NCBI RefSeq assembly: GCF_002270415.1
Contig: NZ_NNRI01000013.1
Location: forward strand, 186,001 to 250,000
Origin: Mesorhizobium sophorae
GTDB lineage: Bacteria > Pseudomonadota > Alphaproteobacteria > Rhizobiales > Rhizobiaceae
DNA length: 64,000 bases
Direction: 5' to 3'
The position numbers were made by a program, and so were the translations under genes. The notes beneath the pieces were generated by a model that worked only from the letters and a program-made list of their open reading frames with translations, made no database searches and had not been told where the DNA came from. Shown piece by piece: positions 1-8,383 of the stretch; within the stretch, counting starts at the first letter, position 1, and each line of letters begins with the position of its first letter.

Positions 1-776
1 AGGAAGGTGAAAGCGGCATCTTCAGCCAGTGCAATGCGCTGGCCGGGCGGCGATAGCGCGTCGTCAAAGCCGCCCGGCGCCGGGGTGAGGGGGGTCGCCA
101 AGGCCATGATGACATCGAGATCGAGCGACTTTTCCGCCATGTCGGCCAGCCGGTCGAGATGCGCCATCAGGTCGTCGTATTCGCCGGCCTGGACGAGGCC
201 GAGATGGCGCTCGGGCAGGTTCAGCGTCGGATCGCGCAGGATGGCGCCGACGACGGGCAGGCCGAGCGCCTCGATGGCATCGCCGGAGAGCCGGCGGTGG
301 CGCTCGCTGCCCAGCCGGTTGAGCACTACGCCAGCCATGCGCACATGAGGATCGTAGGTGGCAAACCCCTTGGCGACAGCGGCCGCAGTGGTCGACTGGC
401 CGGAAACGTCGAGGACCAGCAGCACCGGCAGGCCATAGAGGCGGGCGAGGTCGGCTGCGGAGCCGGTGCGGCCGGGAGCCGCCGGAATGCCGTCGAACAG
501 CCCCATGGCGCTTTCGAGGATGACGAAGTCGGTGTCGTCAGCCGCTTGCGCGGCCAGTGCGTTGAGCAGCGATGGCGGCATCGCCCAGCTGTCGAGATTG
601 ACGCCGGACAGCCCCGTGGCGGCGGTGTGGAAGCCGGGATCGATATAGTCGGGGCCTGACTTGGCGCCGCGTACTTTCAAGCCCCGCCGGGTCAGCGCGC
701 GCAGGATGCCGATGGTGACGCTGGTCTTGCCCGAGCCGGAACGCGGCGCGCCGATGATGATGGCGCGGGCGCTCAC
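1..776 (-). CDS. cobB: Cobyrinate a,c-diamide synthase (partial, 3' end outside window)
   Basis: This enzyme amidates the a and c side chains of the corrin (hydrogenobyrinate in the aerobic pathway) using glutamine and ATP. The visible 258 or so codons hold the N-terminal dethiobiotin-synthetase-like ATPase domain, with a P-loop GAPRSGSGKT at residues 9-18 and the downstream segment GAKSGPDYIDPGFH typical of CobB/CbiA. The glutamine amidotransferase half lies beyond position 1. The start is a GTG whose first four bases overlap the cobA stop (GTGA, 773-776), matching the other junctions of this operon. It is the last operon gene visible here. Confidence 0.93.
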   Translation of the reverse strand, partial: MSARAIIIGAPRSGSGKTSVTIGILRALTRRGLKVRGAKSGPDYIDPGFHTAATGLSGVNLDSWAMPPSLLNALAAQAADDTDFVILESAMGLFDGIPAAPGRTGSAADLARLYGLPVLLVLDVSGQSTTAAAVAKGFATYDPHVRMAGVVLNRLGSERHRRLSGDAIEALGLPVVGAILRDPTLNLPERHLGLVQAGEYDDLMAHLDRLADMAEKSLDLDVIMALATPLTPAPGGFDDALSPPGQRIALAEDAAFTF

Positions 777-1591
777 GGGTTGCCCGCCAGTGCCGCGCGC
801 ATGGCAACGATGCCGCCAACGACGATCAGCGCCGGCGAGGTCAGCCCGGCGGCGGCGGCTTCCTCGGCAATGGTGGCCAGCGTGGCGACGACGGTCTGTT
901 CCTGCGGCGTCGTCGCGGCAACGATGACTGCCGCCGGCGTCGACGGCGCCAGCCCACCGTCGAGCAGTGCGGCGGCGATGAGGGGCAGATTGGCCATGCC
1001 CATATAGACCACGACCGGCTGGCCGGTGCGGGCGATTGCGCCCCAGTCGATATCGTCATCGGAACCGGCGGCGTGGCCGGTGGCCAGGATCACCGCCTTG
1101 TTGATGCCGCGCATGGTGGCGGGGATGCCGGTCGCGGCCAGCGCGCTCAGCCCCGATGTCAGGCCGGGCAGTACGCGGAACGGGATCTGTTCCCGCGCCA
1201 GTGCCAAGGCTTCTTCACCGCCACGGCCGAAAATATAGGGATCGCCGCCCTTCAGCCTGACGACGCGGCGACCTTCGCGCGCCAGCCGGACCAGCAGGGC
1301 GGTGATGTCGTCCTGCTTCATCGAGGGTTTTCCGCCGCGCTTGCCGGCGAAGAAAAGCTCGGCGTTTGCGGCAACAGCGACGACATCGGAAGAGACCAGC
1401 GCGTCGTAGACCAGCGCATCCGCCTCGGCCAAAGCCGCCAGCACTTCCAGGGTCAGGCAGCCGGGGTCGCCCGGGCCGGCGCCGGCCAGCCAGACATGGC
1501 CGGGCTCAAGGCGGCGCGGCTTGAAATTCAGCCGGGACAACGCCTGCTCGAGCGTGGCGTTCTCGCCCTTGTTCCTGGTGCTGCCGCTCAC
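773..1591 (-). CDS. cobA: Uroporphyrinogen-III C-methyltransferase (SUMT)
   Basis: CobA adds two SAM-derived methyl groups to uroporphyrinogen III to give precorrin-2, the committed step shared by cobalamin and siroheme. The 272-residue product carries the SUMT signatures VWLAGAGPGDPGCLT near residues 24-38, RLKGGDPYIFGRGGEE, and the GITSALAA-like GLTSGLSALAATGIP. An open frame continues far upstream, but the family N-terminus and the GTGA overlap with the cobM stop (1588-1591) fix the GTG start at 1591. Downstream it overlaps cobB by four bases. There is no fused uroporphyrinogen synthase or CysG dehydrogenase domain. Confidence 0.95.
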   Translation of the reverse strand: MSGSTRNKGENATLEQALSRLNFKPRRLEPGHVWLAGAGPGDPGCLTLEVLAALAEADALVYDALVSSDVVAVAANAELFFAGKRGGKPSMKQDDITALLVRLAREGRRVVRLKGGDPYIFGRGGEEALALAREQIPFRVLPGLTSGLSALAATGIPATMRGINKAVILATGHAAGSDDDIDWGAIARTGQPVVVYMGMANLPLIAAALLDGGLAPSTPAAVIVAATTPQEQTVVATLATIAEEAAAAGLTSPALIVVGGIVAMRAALAGNP

Positions 1592-2352
1592 AATCCGTCC
1601 CGTCCGCGAAAGCGCCGCTGGTAATGGGCGTCGTATAATGAACTCTCGCCAAAGCCTTCCGCCGCCAGCGAACGGCCGACGAAGATGATCGCCGTGCGCT
1701 CCATCGGATCGGCGGCGAGTTGTGCCTCGATTGTTTCCAGCGTGCCAGTCAGCACGCGCTCGTCCGGCCAGGAGGCGCGGAAGACGATCGCCACCGGGCA
1801 ATCCCCGCCATAGTACGGCGTCAGCTCGGCGACGACGCGGTCGATGGCGTGGATGGCAAGGTGAATGGCGAGCGTGGCGCCGGTGCGGCCGAAACCGGCC
1901 AGCGTTTCTCCAGGCGGCATCTTTGAGGCGCGGCCGGAGATGCGGGTCAGCACCAGGCTTTGCGCGACTTCGGGAATGGTCAGCTCGCGGCGAAGTGCTG
2001 CGGCCGCGGCGGCGAAGGAGGGGACGCCCGGCGTCAGCGTGTAGGGAATGCCGTGCTTTTCCAGCCGCCGGATCTGCTCGGCGACCGCGCTCCACACCGA
2101 CAGGTCGCCGGAATGCAGACGGGCGACATCATGGCCGGCCTTGTGGGCCTCCAGATACGCGGCCTCGATCTCGTCGAGCGACATCGGCGCGGTGTCGATC
2201 AGTTCTGTCCCAGGCGCACAGTGCTTCAGCAATTCGGGCGCGACGATCGAACCGGCATGCAGGCAGACCGGGCAGCTTGCCAGCAACCTGGCGCCACGCA
2301 GCGTGATGAGATCGGCGGCACCTGGACCCGCACCGATGAAATGCACGGTCAT
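1588..2352 (-). CDS. cobM: Precorrin-4 C11-methyltransferase
   Basis: CobM methylates C11 of precorrin-4 to form precorrin-5 in aerobic corrin synthesis. The 254-residue protein begins MTVHFIGAGPGAADLITLRG and has the family segments CLHAGSIVAPELL, LHSGDLSVWSAVAEQ and GVPSFAAAAAALRRELTIPE, which together identify the tetrapyrrole methylase fold and the CobM/CbiF branch. ATG at 2352 overlaps the cobE stop as ATGA, and its own stop overlaps the cobA GTG. Translational coupling along the operon is therefore likely. Confidence 0.95.
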   Translation of the reverse strand: MTVHFIGAGPGAADLITLRGARLLASCPVCLHAGSIVAPELLKHCAPGTELIDTAPMSLDEIEAAYLEAHKAGHDVARLHSGDLSVWSAVAEQIRRLEKHGIPYTLTPGVPSFAAAAAALRRELTIPEVAQSLVLTRISGRASKMPPGETLAGFGRTGATLAIHLAIHAIDRVVAELTPYYGGDCPVAIVFRASWPDERVLTGTLETIEAQLAADPMERTAIIFVGRSLAAEGFGESSLYDAHYQRRFRGRDGL

Positions 2353-2735
2353 GGCGCATCTCCGCTGATGGCGATGGCGCAGGTGACCGGGCCAAGCACT
2401 GTACGGGCTCCAAGCAGCCTCGCGCCCCTGCCGGCGACGGCAAGCGCGGATGCTTCGGAAACCGATGGCGTGCCGGCGAGATCCTGCGAGAGAACGGAAT
2501 GGCTGAGCGTGGCCGATGAGACTGCGTCGATCGCGGCCTCGTCGGCGACGATGACCGGAAGATTGAGCTGATGTCCGGCGGTGAAAATAGCCTTTTCGTC
2601 CTGCTTCAGGGGAGCGGTCGCCAAGGCGGACAACGCTGTCATGGTCAGCCCGTGCGTTTCCAGCGCGGTTTCTATCGCCGCGAGTACGTCTTCGACTGTC
2701 ACGCCTTTTCGGCTGCCGATGCCTGCGACCATCAT
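2349..2735 (-). CDS. cobE: CobE / CbiG C-terminal-domain protein
   Basis: This small protein of about 128 residues matches CobE, the homologue of the CbiG C-terminal domain. Its exact role in the aerobic pathway is unresolved. The diagnostic N-terminus is MVAGIGSRKGVTVEDVLAAI, and the region LPVIVADEAAIDAV is followed by a conserved small C-terminal half. I chose the ATG at 2735 because it overlaps the cobL stop (ATGA) like the neighbouring junctions. An ATG at 2753 would add six residues and overlap cobL by 22 bases, so it is the weaker choice. Confidence 0.88.
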   Translation of the reverse strand: MMVAGIGSRKGVTVEDVLAAIETALETHGLTMTALSALATAPLKQDEKAIFTAGHQLNLPVIVADEAAIDAVSSATLSHSVLSQDLAGTPSVSEASALAVAGRGARLLGARTVLGPVTCAIAISGDAP

Positions 2736-3973
2736 GGCTTCACCCAATTCCATTGGGTAACCGGCATGGCAGGCCGCCAGGCCTGCATCGAGCCCACCGG
2801 TGATGCGCGGGATATGTTTATGCGGGTAAGGTCGCCGCCAAGCGAGACGTGACGGGCGAGAAGCAGGGTTTCCATCTCCAGCGTCACCGCGTTGGCGACG
2901 AGACGGCCGCTGGCGGGCAGGGCTTTGATGGCGGCGTTCAAGACGCCGGCATCACTGCCGCCACCACCAATGAAAACCGCGTCCGGTGTGTCCAGCCTGG
3001 CAAGCGCCTTGGGCGCCCTGCCTTGCACCACGATCAGGCCTGGAACGCCACAGGCGGCAGCGTTGCGGCCAATGCGGGCGGCGCGGATCGGGTCCGCCTC
3101 GATGGCGATGGCACGCATTGAAGGATGGGCGAGCATCCATTCGATGCCGATGGAGCCGGAGCCGGCGCCGATGTCCCACAGCAACTCGCCGCGGCGTGGC
3201 GCCAGCGCCGACAGGGTGATAGCGCGGATTTCGCGCTTGGTGATCTGGCCGTCATGGTCGAACAGATGATCGGCAAGGCCAACCGTGAGCGGCAGGACGC
3301 GCGCTTCAGGACCCGATTCAACGTCGATCGCCAAAACATTGAGCGGATTGATGTTTTCGAGGTCGAAGGCATCGGCGCGGGCCGAGCGTAGGTTTTCGTT
3401 CAGACCGCCCAGGGCCTCAAGAACCGTCAGCCGCGATGCGCCAAAGTCGAGTTCGGTCAGCAGGCGCGCGATTGCAGCAGGCGCGGCGGCGTCCGACGTC
3501 AGCGCCAAAATGCGCGCGTTCGGCTGCAGCAACGGCCGGATCAGGTCGAGCGGCCGGCCATGCAGCGACACGGTCTCGATGTCCGGCAACGGCCAGCCAA
3601 GGCGGGCCGCTGCCAGCGAAACGGCCGATGGTGCCGGGATGACATGCATCTCCTGGGCCTTCACCTTGCGGGCGAGGGTGGCGCCAACCCCATGGAAGAA
3701 CGGATCGCCGGAGGCGAGCACGCACACGTTTCTGCCGGCAAGCGCCAGCACATCAGCCATCTCGGCATCGAAAGGAACCGGCCATGGTCGCGCCTCGCCC
3801 TTGGCGAAGGAGGCGACAAGGGCGAGGTGCCGCTTCCCACCGAAGATGATCTCCGCCTTGGCGATCAGCCGCTTGGCCTCGTCGCCGAGACCCGCTAAAC
3901 CGTCCTCGCCGATGCCAACGACTGTAAGCCATCTTGAGTTGAGCTTGGCGCCGCGCGGACCCTCAGCAGGCAT
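2732..3973 (-). CDS. cobL: Precorrin-6Y C5,15-methyltransferase (decarboxylating)
   Basis: CobL methylates C5 and C15 and decarboxylates the C12 acetate of precorrin-6B to give precorrin-8. The 413-residue protein is the two-domain fused form. Residues about 15-215 are a tetrapyrrole methylase (LTVVGIGEDG, VLASGDPFFHGVG). Residues about 235-405 are a CbiT-like Rossmann methyltransferase with the SAM motif WDIGAGSGSIGIEW and FIGGGGS. The ATG at 3973 lies on the same CATG as the cobK start on the other strand, so the two genes overlap head to head by two bases. No alternative in-frame start with the right N-terminus was seen. Its promoter would have to lie inside cobK, or it is reached by read-through across cobK. 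Confidence 0.95.
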   Translation of the reverse strand: MPAEGPRGAKLNSRWLTVVGIGEDGLAGLGDEAKRLIAKAEIIFGGKRHLALVASFAKGEARPWPVPFDAEMADVLALAGRNVCVLASGDPFFHGVGATLARKVKAQEMHVIPAPSAVSLAAARLGWPLPDIETVSLHGRPLDLIRPLLQPNARILALTSDAAAPAAIARLLTELDFGASRLTVLEALGGLNENLRSARADAFDLENINPLNVLAIDVESGPEARVLPLTVGLADHLFDHDGQITKREIRAITLSALAPRRGELLWDIGAGSGSIGIEWMLAHPSMRAIAIEADPIRAARIGRNAAACGVPGLIVVQGRAPKALARLDTPDAVFIGGGGSDAGVLNAAIKALPASGRLVANAVTLEMETLLLARHVSLGGDLTRINISRASPVGSMQAWRPAMPVTQWNWVKP

Positions 3974-4727
3974 GATGACCCACCGCATTCTGATCCTCGG
4001 CGGAACCACGGAAGCCCGGCAGCTGGCCGGAAAACTGGCGGCGCGTGCCTCGGTCACGCTGTCGCTGGCCGGCCGTACCGAAAGCCCGGTTGCGCAAGGC
4101 GTGCCTGTGCGAACCGGAGGGTTCGGCGGCGCCGAGGGGCTGGCTGCCTATCTGCAGGAGACGGGCATCGACCTTCTGATCGACGCCACGCATCCTTATG
4201 CGGCGCGAATCTCGGCCAATGCAGCGCAAGCCGCGCGCGTGGCCGGCGTGCCGATCGTCGCCTTGCGGCGACCGGGCTGGGAGCCTGTAGAAGGCGACCG
4301 CTGGACGCAGGTCGATATCGTCAGCGACGCCGTGCAAGCGCTGGGTCCGGCGCCTCGTCGCGCCTTTCTGGCGCTGGGCCGGCAAGAGGTTGCCGCTTTC
4401 GAAGCAGCGCCCCAGCATCACTATCTCATCCGCAGCGTCGATGCGGTCGAGCCGAAGCTGGCCGTTCCCGATGCTCACTATCTTTTGGCCCGGGGGCCGT
4501 TTCGCGAGGCGGAAGAACGCGCGCTGCTCGAAGAGCATCGCATCGACATCGTGGTGTCCAAGAACAGCGGTGGTGACGCAACCTATGGCAAGATCGCTGC
4601 GGCGCGAGCACTTGGCATCGAGGTGGTCATGGTCCGCAGGCCGGCCTTGCCGGATGTTCCTTCGGCTGAAACCGTCGAAGCGCTGGCCGCCATTGTCAAC
4701 CAGTTCGGGGCCGATCATCTTCTCTGA
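3972..4727 (+). CDS. cobK: Precorrin-6A reductase, on the opposite strand to its operon
   Basis: CobK reduces precorrin-6A to precorrin-6B with NADPH. The 251-residue protein shows the family N-terminal Rossmann motif ILILGGTTEARQLAG, LLIDATHPYAARISANA, RPGWEP and the C-terminal VSKNSGGDATYGKIAAAR. It is the only plus-strand gene in the first 13 kb. It is wedged between minus-strand neighbours: the start shares CATG (3971-3974) with the cobL start, and the stop overlaps the 3' end of cobJ by 13 bases (4715-4727). A start at the second ATG (3975) is equally possible. Confidence 0.95.
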   Translation: MMTHRILILGGTTEARQLAGKLAARASVTLSLAGRTESPVAQGVPVRTGGFGGAEGLAAYLQETGIDLLIDATHPYAARISANAAQAARVAGVPIVALRRPGWEPVEGDRWTQVDIVSDAVQALGPAPRRAFLALGRQEVAAFEAAPQHHYLIRSVDAVEPKLAVPDAHYLLARGPFREAEERALLEEHRIDIVVSKNSGGDATYGKIAAARALGIEVVMVRRPALPDVPSAETVEALAAIVNQFGADHLL

Positions 4728-5479
4728 CCCGTGGACGAGCGCGGCGTGTAGACCAGCGCGGGTCTGTCGTCGCGCTTGATGATCCTGGTTTCTGGCGAGC
4801 CGATGATGATGCAGGTCGCCATGTCGGCTTTTTGTGCGTCGACATCGGCCAGTAGGAACACGTCGATGCGCTCGTCCGGACGGCCGGCGGCACGGCCGAA
4901 AATGACCGGCGTGGTGCCGGGCAGGATCGCGGTCAGGCATTCGAAGGCGCGGCCGAGCTGCCAGGGGCGCGCCTTGCTGATCGGATTGTAGAGCGCGATG
5001 ACGAAGCCGGCGCCGGCCGCCGCCAGCAGGCGCAGCTCGATCAATTCCCAGGGCTTCAGATTGTCGGACAGCGAAATGGCGCAGAAATCATGGCCGAGCG
5101 GGGCACCGATGCGGGCGGCAACCGCGAGCATAGCGGTGATGCCGGGCACCACATTGACATCGACTGCACGCCATTCAGCCGGGCCGGCCTCGATCGCCTC
5201 GCAGACTGCAGCCGCCATGGCGAAGACGCCGGGGTCGCCACCGGAAACGACGGCGACGTCATGGCCTTCCGCGGCTTTGGTCAAGGCGTCCTTGGAGCGG
5301 GCGAGTTCCTCGCGGTTGTCGGAGGCAACGCGAGTCTGGTCCGGGCGCAATTCGAGCCGGTCGAGATAGGGCTTATAGCCATAGAAGAACGCTGCCTGCG
5401 CCACCGCGTGGCTGGCCTCAGGCGTCACCTGATCGGCATTGCCGGGCCCGAGCCCGATGACGGTGATACGGCCGCTCAT
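4715..5479 (-). CDS. cobJ: Precorrin-3B C17-methyltransferase
   Basis: CobJ methylates C17 and contracts the macrocycle, turning precorrin-3B into precorrin-4. The 254-residue product has ITVIGLGPGNADQVTPEA, the YGYKPYLDRL segment, SGGDPGVFAMAAAV and the downstream FVIALYNPISKARPWQLG, all typical of CobJ/CbiH. It lacks the extra C-terminal ferredoxin-like domain found in some CobJ fusions. ATG at 5479 overlaps the cobI stop as ATGA. The 3' end converges with and overlaps cobK. Confidence 0.95.
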   Translation of the reverse strand: MSGRITVIGLGPGNADQVTPEASHAVAQAAFFYGYKPYLDRLELRPDQTRVASDNREELARSKDALTKAAEGHDVAVVSGGDPGVFAMAAAVCEAIEAGPAEWRAVDVNVVPGITAMLAVAARIGAPLGHDFCAISLSDNLKPWELIELRLLAAAGAGFVIALYNPISKARPWQLGRAFECLTAILPGTTPVIFGRAAGRPDERIDVFLLADVDAQKADMATCIIIGSPETRIIKRDDRPALVYTPRSSTGQRR

Positions 5480-6234
5480 GCCTGCGCTCCCAAGGCGCCG
5501 GGCCGGCCGGACCAGCCGGCGACCAGCACGATGGCAAAATAAGGCGCCTTGTCGTCCTGCTTGTCGGCAAGTCGCATCGAGACGCTGCCGGCCATGGTGC
5601 CGCGCTCGACATAGACGGCGCGCGCCAGCTTGCCGGTTGCCTCCAGCGCCCGCCTGATCTTGGGCAGGTTGCGGCCGACCTTCATGATGACGGCGGCGTC
5701 GGTGTCGGCCAGCCGCCGGGTGAGTTCGAACTCGCTCATCGTGCCGGGCAACACCGTCAGCACATCGTCGCCCTGGACGATCGGCAGGCCGGTCGCCGAC
5801 CAGCAGCCGGACATGGCGGTGACGCCTGGAATGACCTCGGTCGGAAAGCGATGGGCGAGCCGCACATGCAGGTGCATGTAGGAGCCGTAGAACAGCGGAT
5901 CGCCCTCGGACAGCACGGCAACCATCCTGCCTGCTTCAAGGTGTTCGGCGACCTTCTCGGCTGACTCCTCGTAGAAACCGGCGATCTGCGAACGGTAGTC
6001 GTCGTGATCCTTGTCGATTTCGGTGGTGACGGGATAGAGCAGCGGCAGTTCCGTCATGCCCGGGCGGAATTGGGCTTCGACGATGGCGCGCGCGTTGCTG
6101 TTGTTGCCGCGCTTGGCGAAATACGCCACGACATCGGCCTCGGCCAAGGCTCGAGCGGCCTTCAGCGTCAACAGTTCGGGGTCGCCGGGACCGGTGCCGA
6201 CGCCGACGAGACGGCCTTTGGGGAGCGCGTTCAC
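5476..6234 (-). CDS. cobI: Precorrin-2 C20-methyltransferase
   Basis: CobI methylates C20 of precorrin-2 to give precorrin-3A. The 252-residue protein has LVGVGTGPGDPELLTLKAAR at the N-terminus, LSEGDPLFYGSYMHLHVRL, and GVTAMSGCWSATGLPI, which are CobI/CbiL signatures. The reading frame stays open upstream through cobH, but the family length and the GTGA overlap with the cobH stop (6231-6234) identify GTG at 6234 as the start. Confidence 0.94.
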   Translation of the reverse strand: MNALPKGRLVGVGTGPGDPELLTLKAARALAEADVVAYFAKRGNNSNARAIVEAQFRPGMTELPLLYPVTTEIDKDHDDYRSQIAGFYEESAEKVAEHLEAGRMVAVLSEGDPLFYGSYMHLHVRLAHRFPTEVIPGVTAMSGCWSATGLPIVQGDDVLTVLPGTMSEFELTRRLADTDAAVIMKVGRNLPKIRRALEATGKLARAVYVERGTMAGSVSMRLADKQDDKAPYFAIVLVAGWSGRPGALGAQA

Positions 6235-6869
6235 AGGCCAGGCCTCGCCAAGGCGTTGAGTGCGGCGGCAGTCATGGCGCTGCCGCCAAGCCGGCCGCGC
6301 ACGATGGCATAGGGCACGCCATAGGAATTCTCGGCCAACGCATCCTTGGATTCGGTCGCGCCGACGAAGCCGACCGGCATGCCGATGATCGCCGCCGGCT
6401 TCGGCGCACCGTCGCGCAGTTTTTCCAGCAAATAGAAGAGCGCGGTCGGCGCATTGCCGATGGCGACCACCGAACCGGCCATGCGCTCTCCCCACAGGTC
6501 GATGGCGGCCGCGGAGCGGGTGTTGCCGATCTCGCTCGCAATTTCGTGTGTGCCCGGGTCGCGCAAGGTGCAGATCACCTCGTTGCCGGCCGGCAGCCTG
6601 GCGCGGGTGACGCCATGCGAAACCATCTCGGCGTCGCAGAAGATCGGCGCACCAGCCGAAAGTGCCGTGCGCGCGGCGGCAACGAAATCCGTCGCAAAGA
6701 CAAAATGGCTGGCAGCTTCGACCTGACCGCAGGCATGGATCATGCGGATGGCGACATCGGCCTCTGCTTCGGAGAAGCGCGACAGGTCGGCCTCGGCGCG
6801 AATGATGGCGAAGGAGCGCTCGTAGATCGCCGTGCCGTCGTGGATGTAGTCGTAGGCGGCCATGCTCAT
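6231..6869 (-). CDS. cobH: Precorrin-8X methylmutase
   Basis: CobH moves the methyl group from C11 to C12, converting precorrin-8x to hydrogenobyrinic acid. The 212-residue protein contains YDYIHDGTAIYERSFAIIR, AGAPIFCDAEMVSHGV, GNAPTALFYLLE and the PVGFVGATESK segment conserved in CobH/CbiC. A histidine follows the DAEMVS stretch as expected for the active site. The start at 6869 gives an ATGA overlap with cobG. An earlier in-frame ATG at 6920 would add unrelated sequence inside cobG. Confidence 0.95.
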   Translation of the reverse strand: MSMAAYDYIHDGTAIYERSFAIIRAEADLSRFSEAEADVAIRMIHACGQVEAASHFVFATDFVAAARTALSAGAPIFCDAEMVSHGVTRARLPAGNEVICTLRDPGTHEIASEIGNTRSAAAIDLWGERMAGSVVAIGNAPTALFYLLEKLRDGAPKPAAIIGMPVGFVGATESKDALAENSYGVPYAIVRGRLGGSAMTAAALNALARPGL

Positions 6870-8383
6870 TCCTGTCGGTAAGCCTCGGCGATGCCGGCCG
6901 CGCCAAGCCTTGTCAGGCAAGCGGCGGCGGATTCGCCGGGAAGTCGTGCGCTGCGGATCGCTGCCGCGACGCGGCTGATGCCACGCGCGGCGTCATAGCC
7001 CGGCCTGTAGCCGGCAGGAAGGCCCTTTGCCGTCGCGTTCACGACAAGTCCGGCTCCGTTTTCGCCGCCGACCAAGGTGAGCGCTGCTTTGCCCGGATGG
7101 GCGCAGCCCTTGGCGCAGCCGGAAATGTGCAGGGTGAAGTCGAGGATGTCGGCACTTTCAGCGGCAATCGCCTCGGCAATGTCGCGCGTGGCGATCCGGC
7201 CGGAGGCGCAGGCCGGCGTCCCGGGGCAAGCGGCGATGCGTGTGCGCGGATCGGCGGCGTCGGTGACGAATCCGAGGGTGGTTGCTGTGTCCTGAAGGGG
7301 CCGGTTGGCGGCTGTCGGCTGGCCGAGGAAGAGCAGGGTACGGCCGGGGGCCAGGCGGATTTCTGACGTGCCGAGGGCGAGGGCGCTTTGGGCAAGGTCG
7401 ATGATCTTATCCGCTGGCATGCTGCCATAGGGCAGGGCAATGGCGACGGCGGTATTGGGGGCGGCCAGGTTGAAAATGCCAATGGGTAAGGGAGTCGGTG
7501 GCGCAGGAAGGCGATCCTGCCCACCCCCCTCTGTCCTGCCGGACATCTCCCCCGCAAGGGGGGAGATCGGCAGTTCTGCCGCCGGCTCTCCTTTTGGACG
7601 CTGAGTGATTGCTGCAACGCCTGCGACTAGCGAAAGCGGAGATGAGAGCGCAACCTCCCCCCTGTCGGAGGAGATGTCCGGCAGGACAGAGGGGGGTGGG
7701 ACGGAGTGCCAACTTGCAAGAGAAGCTAGCTGCCTCTCCGTCAAATCCCTTGCATGGGCTTCGCGGCCCTTCTCAGCAGTCATCCTGAGCACGGCAATGG
7801 CAATGTCGCATGCAGCATCGTCTTCCACCGTGGCCAGCGGCTTCGCATTCCGCCCATCACCCGCGACAGACACCTGCCACCGAACTCCCGCATCGCTGCG
7901 CGTTGCGGCAAGCCGCACATCGGCCGTCACCGCATCCAGTCGAAGCTGTCCGCCGCCGTCGACAACGATCGAAACCTTCGGGCCGAGCCGTTGCGCGAGC
8001 CCGGCTTCCTCGACCGCTGCCCTGATCCGTTCAGCCAGCGGCCGGGAATTGGCAATCTCCTGCGGATCGATGCCCGCCAGCGGCCCGGTCTCGACCGGCA
8101 CGCCGGTCCGCACCGCGATATCAAGCGCATCGACCTCCGTCGCCAGCAGCGGGGCGCTTTCCGATGTCAGGCCGCGTATCTGCAGACTGCCGCGCGCGGT
8201 GACTTCCATGATGCCGTTGCCGTGCCGCAGGGCCGATTCGGCGAGTGCGATCAAAAGCTTTGGCGACAATCCTCCAGAAGATGGACCCCCAGCAACGGGG
8301 TTGAGCCGCACCAGCAGGCCATCGCCGGTCTGCATGGGGGCTGCCAGAGCCGGGCAGGCGCCGCGACGCAAGAAGGCGTTCAT
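6866..8383 (-). CDS. cobG: Precorrin-3B synthase with an in-frame repeat-encoded insert
   Basis: CobG is the oxygen-using monooxygenase that makes precorrin-3B, marking the aerobic branch. It belongs to the sulfite/nitrite reductase fold with two ferredoxin-like half domains and a [4Fe-4S] centre. Likely cluster cysteines are C386, C392, C423 and C427 (ACPGTPAC and SGCAKGCAHPG). The protein is 505 residues, longer than the roughly 460 I recall for P. denitrificans CobG. The extra length maps to residues about 229-288, a Pro/Gly/Ser-rich stretch encoded by a palindromic repeat element (7520-7700), between the two halves. The frame stays intact, so the protein may still work. ATGA overlaps occur at both ends. 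Confidence 0.92.
   Translation of the reverse strand: MNAFLRRGACPALAAPMQTGDGLLVRLNPVAGGPSSGGLSPKLLIALAESALRHGNGIMEVTARGSLQIRGLTSESAPLLATEVDALDIAVRTGVPVETGPLAGIDPQEIANSRPLAERIRAAVEEAGLAQRLGPKVSIVVDGGGQLRLDAVTADVRLAATRSDAGVRWQVSVAGDGRNAKPLATVEDDAACDIAIAVLRMTAEKGREAHARDLTERQLASLASWHSVPPPSVLPDISSDRGEVALSSPLSLVAGVAAITQRPKGEPAAELPISPLAGEMSGRTEGGGQDRLPAPPTPLPIGIFNLAAPNTAVAIALPYGSMPADKIIDLAQSALALGTSEIRLAPGRTLLFLGQPTAANRPLQDTATTLGFVTDAADPRTRIAACPGTPACASGRIATRDIAEAIAAESADILDFTLHISGCAKGCAHPGKAALTLVGGENGAGLVVNATAKGLPAGYRPGYDAARGISRVAAAIRSARLPGESAAACLTRLGAAGIAEAYRQE
7520..7700. repeat. RIME/REP-like palindromic element inside cobG
   Basis: A perfect 31-base inverted repeat (7520-7550 against 7670-7700) encloses about 119 bases. 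Its core includes CTGTCCTGCCGGACATCTCC. Just inside the left arm, ATCTCCCCC (7545-7553) can pair with GGGGGGAGAT (7558-7567) to form a tight hairpin. The style, with short C-runs, G-runs and mosaic hairpins, is like dispersed palindromic elements of rhizobia, which normally lie between genes. Here the element is read through in frame by cobG. Confidence 0.88.
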
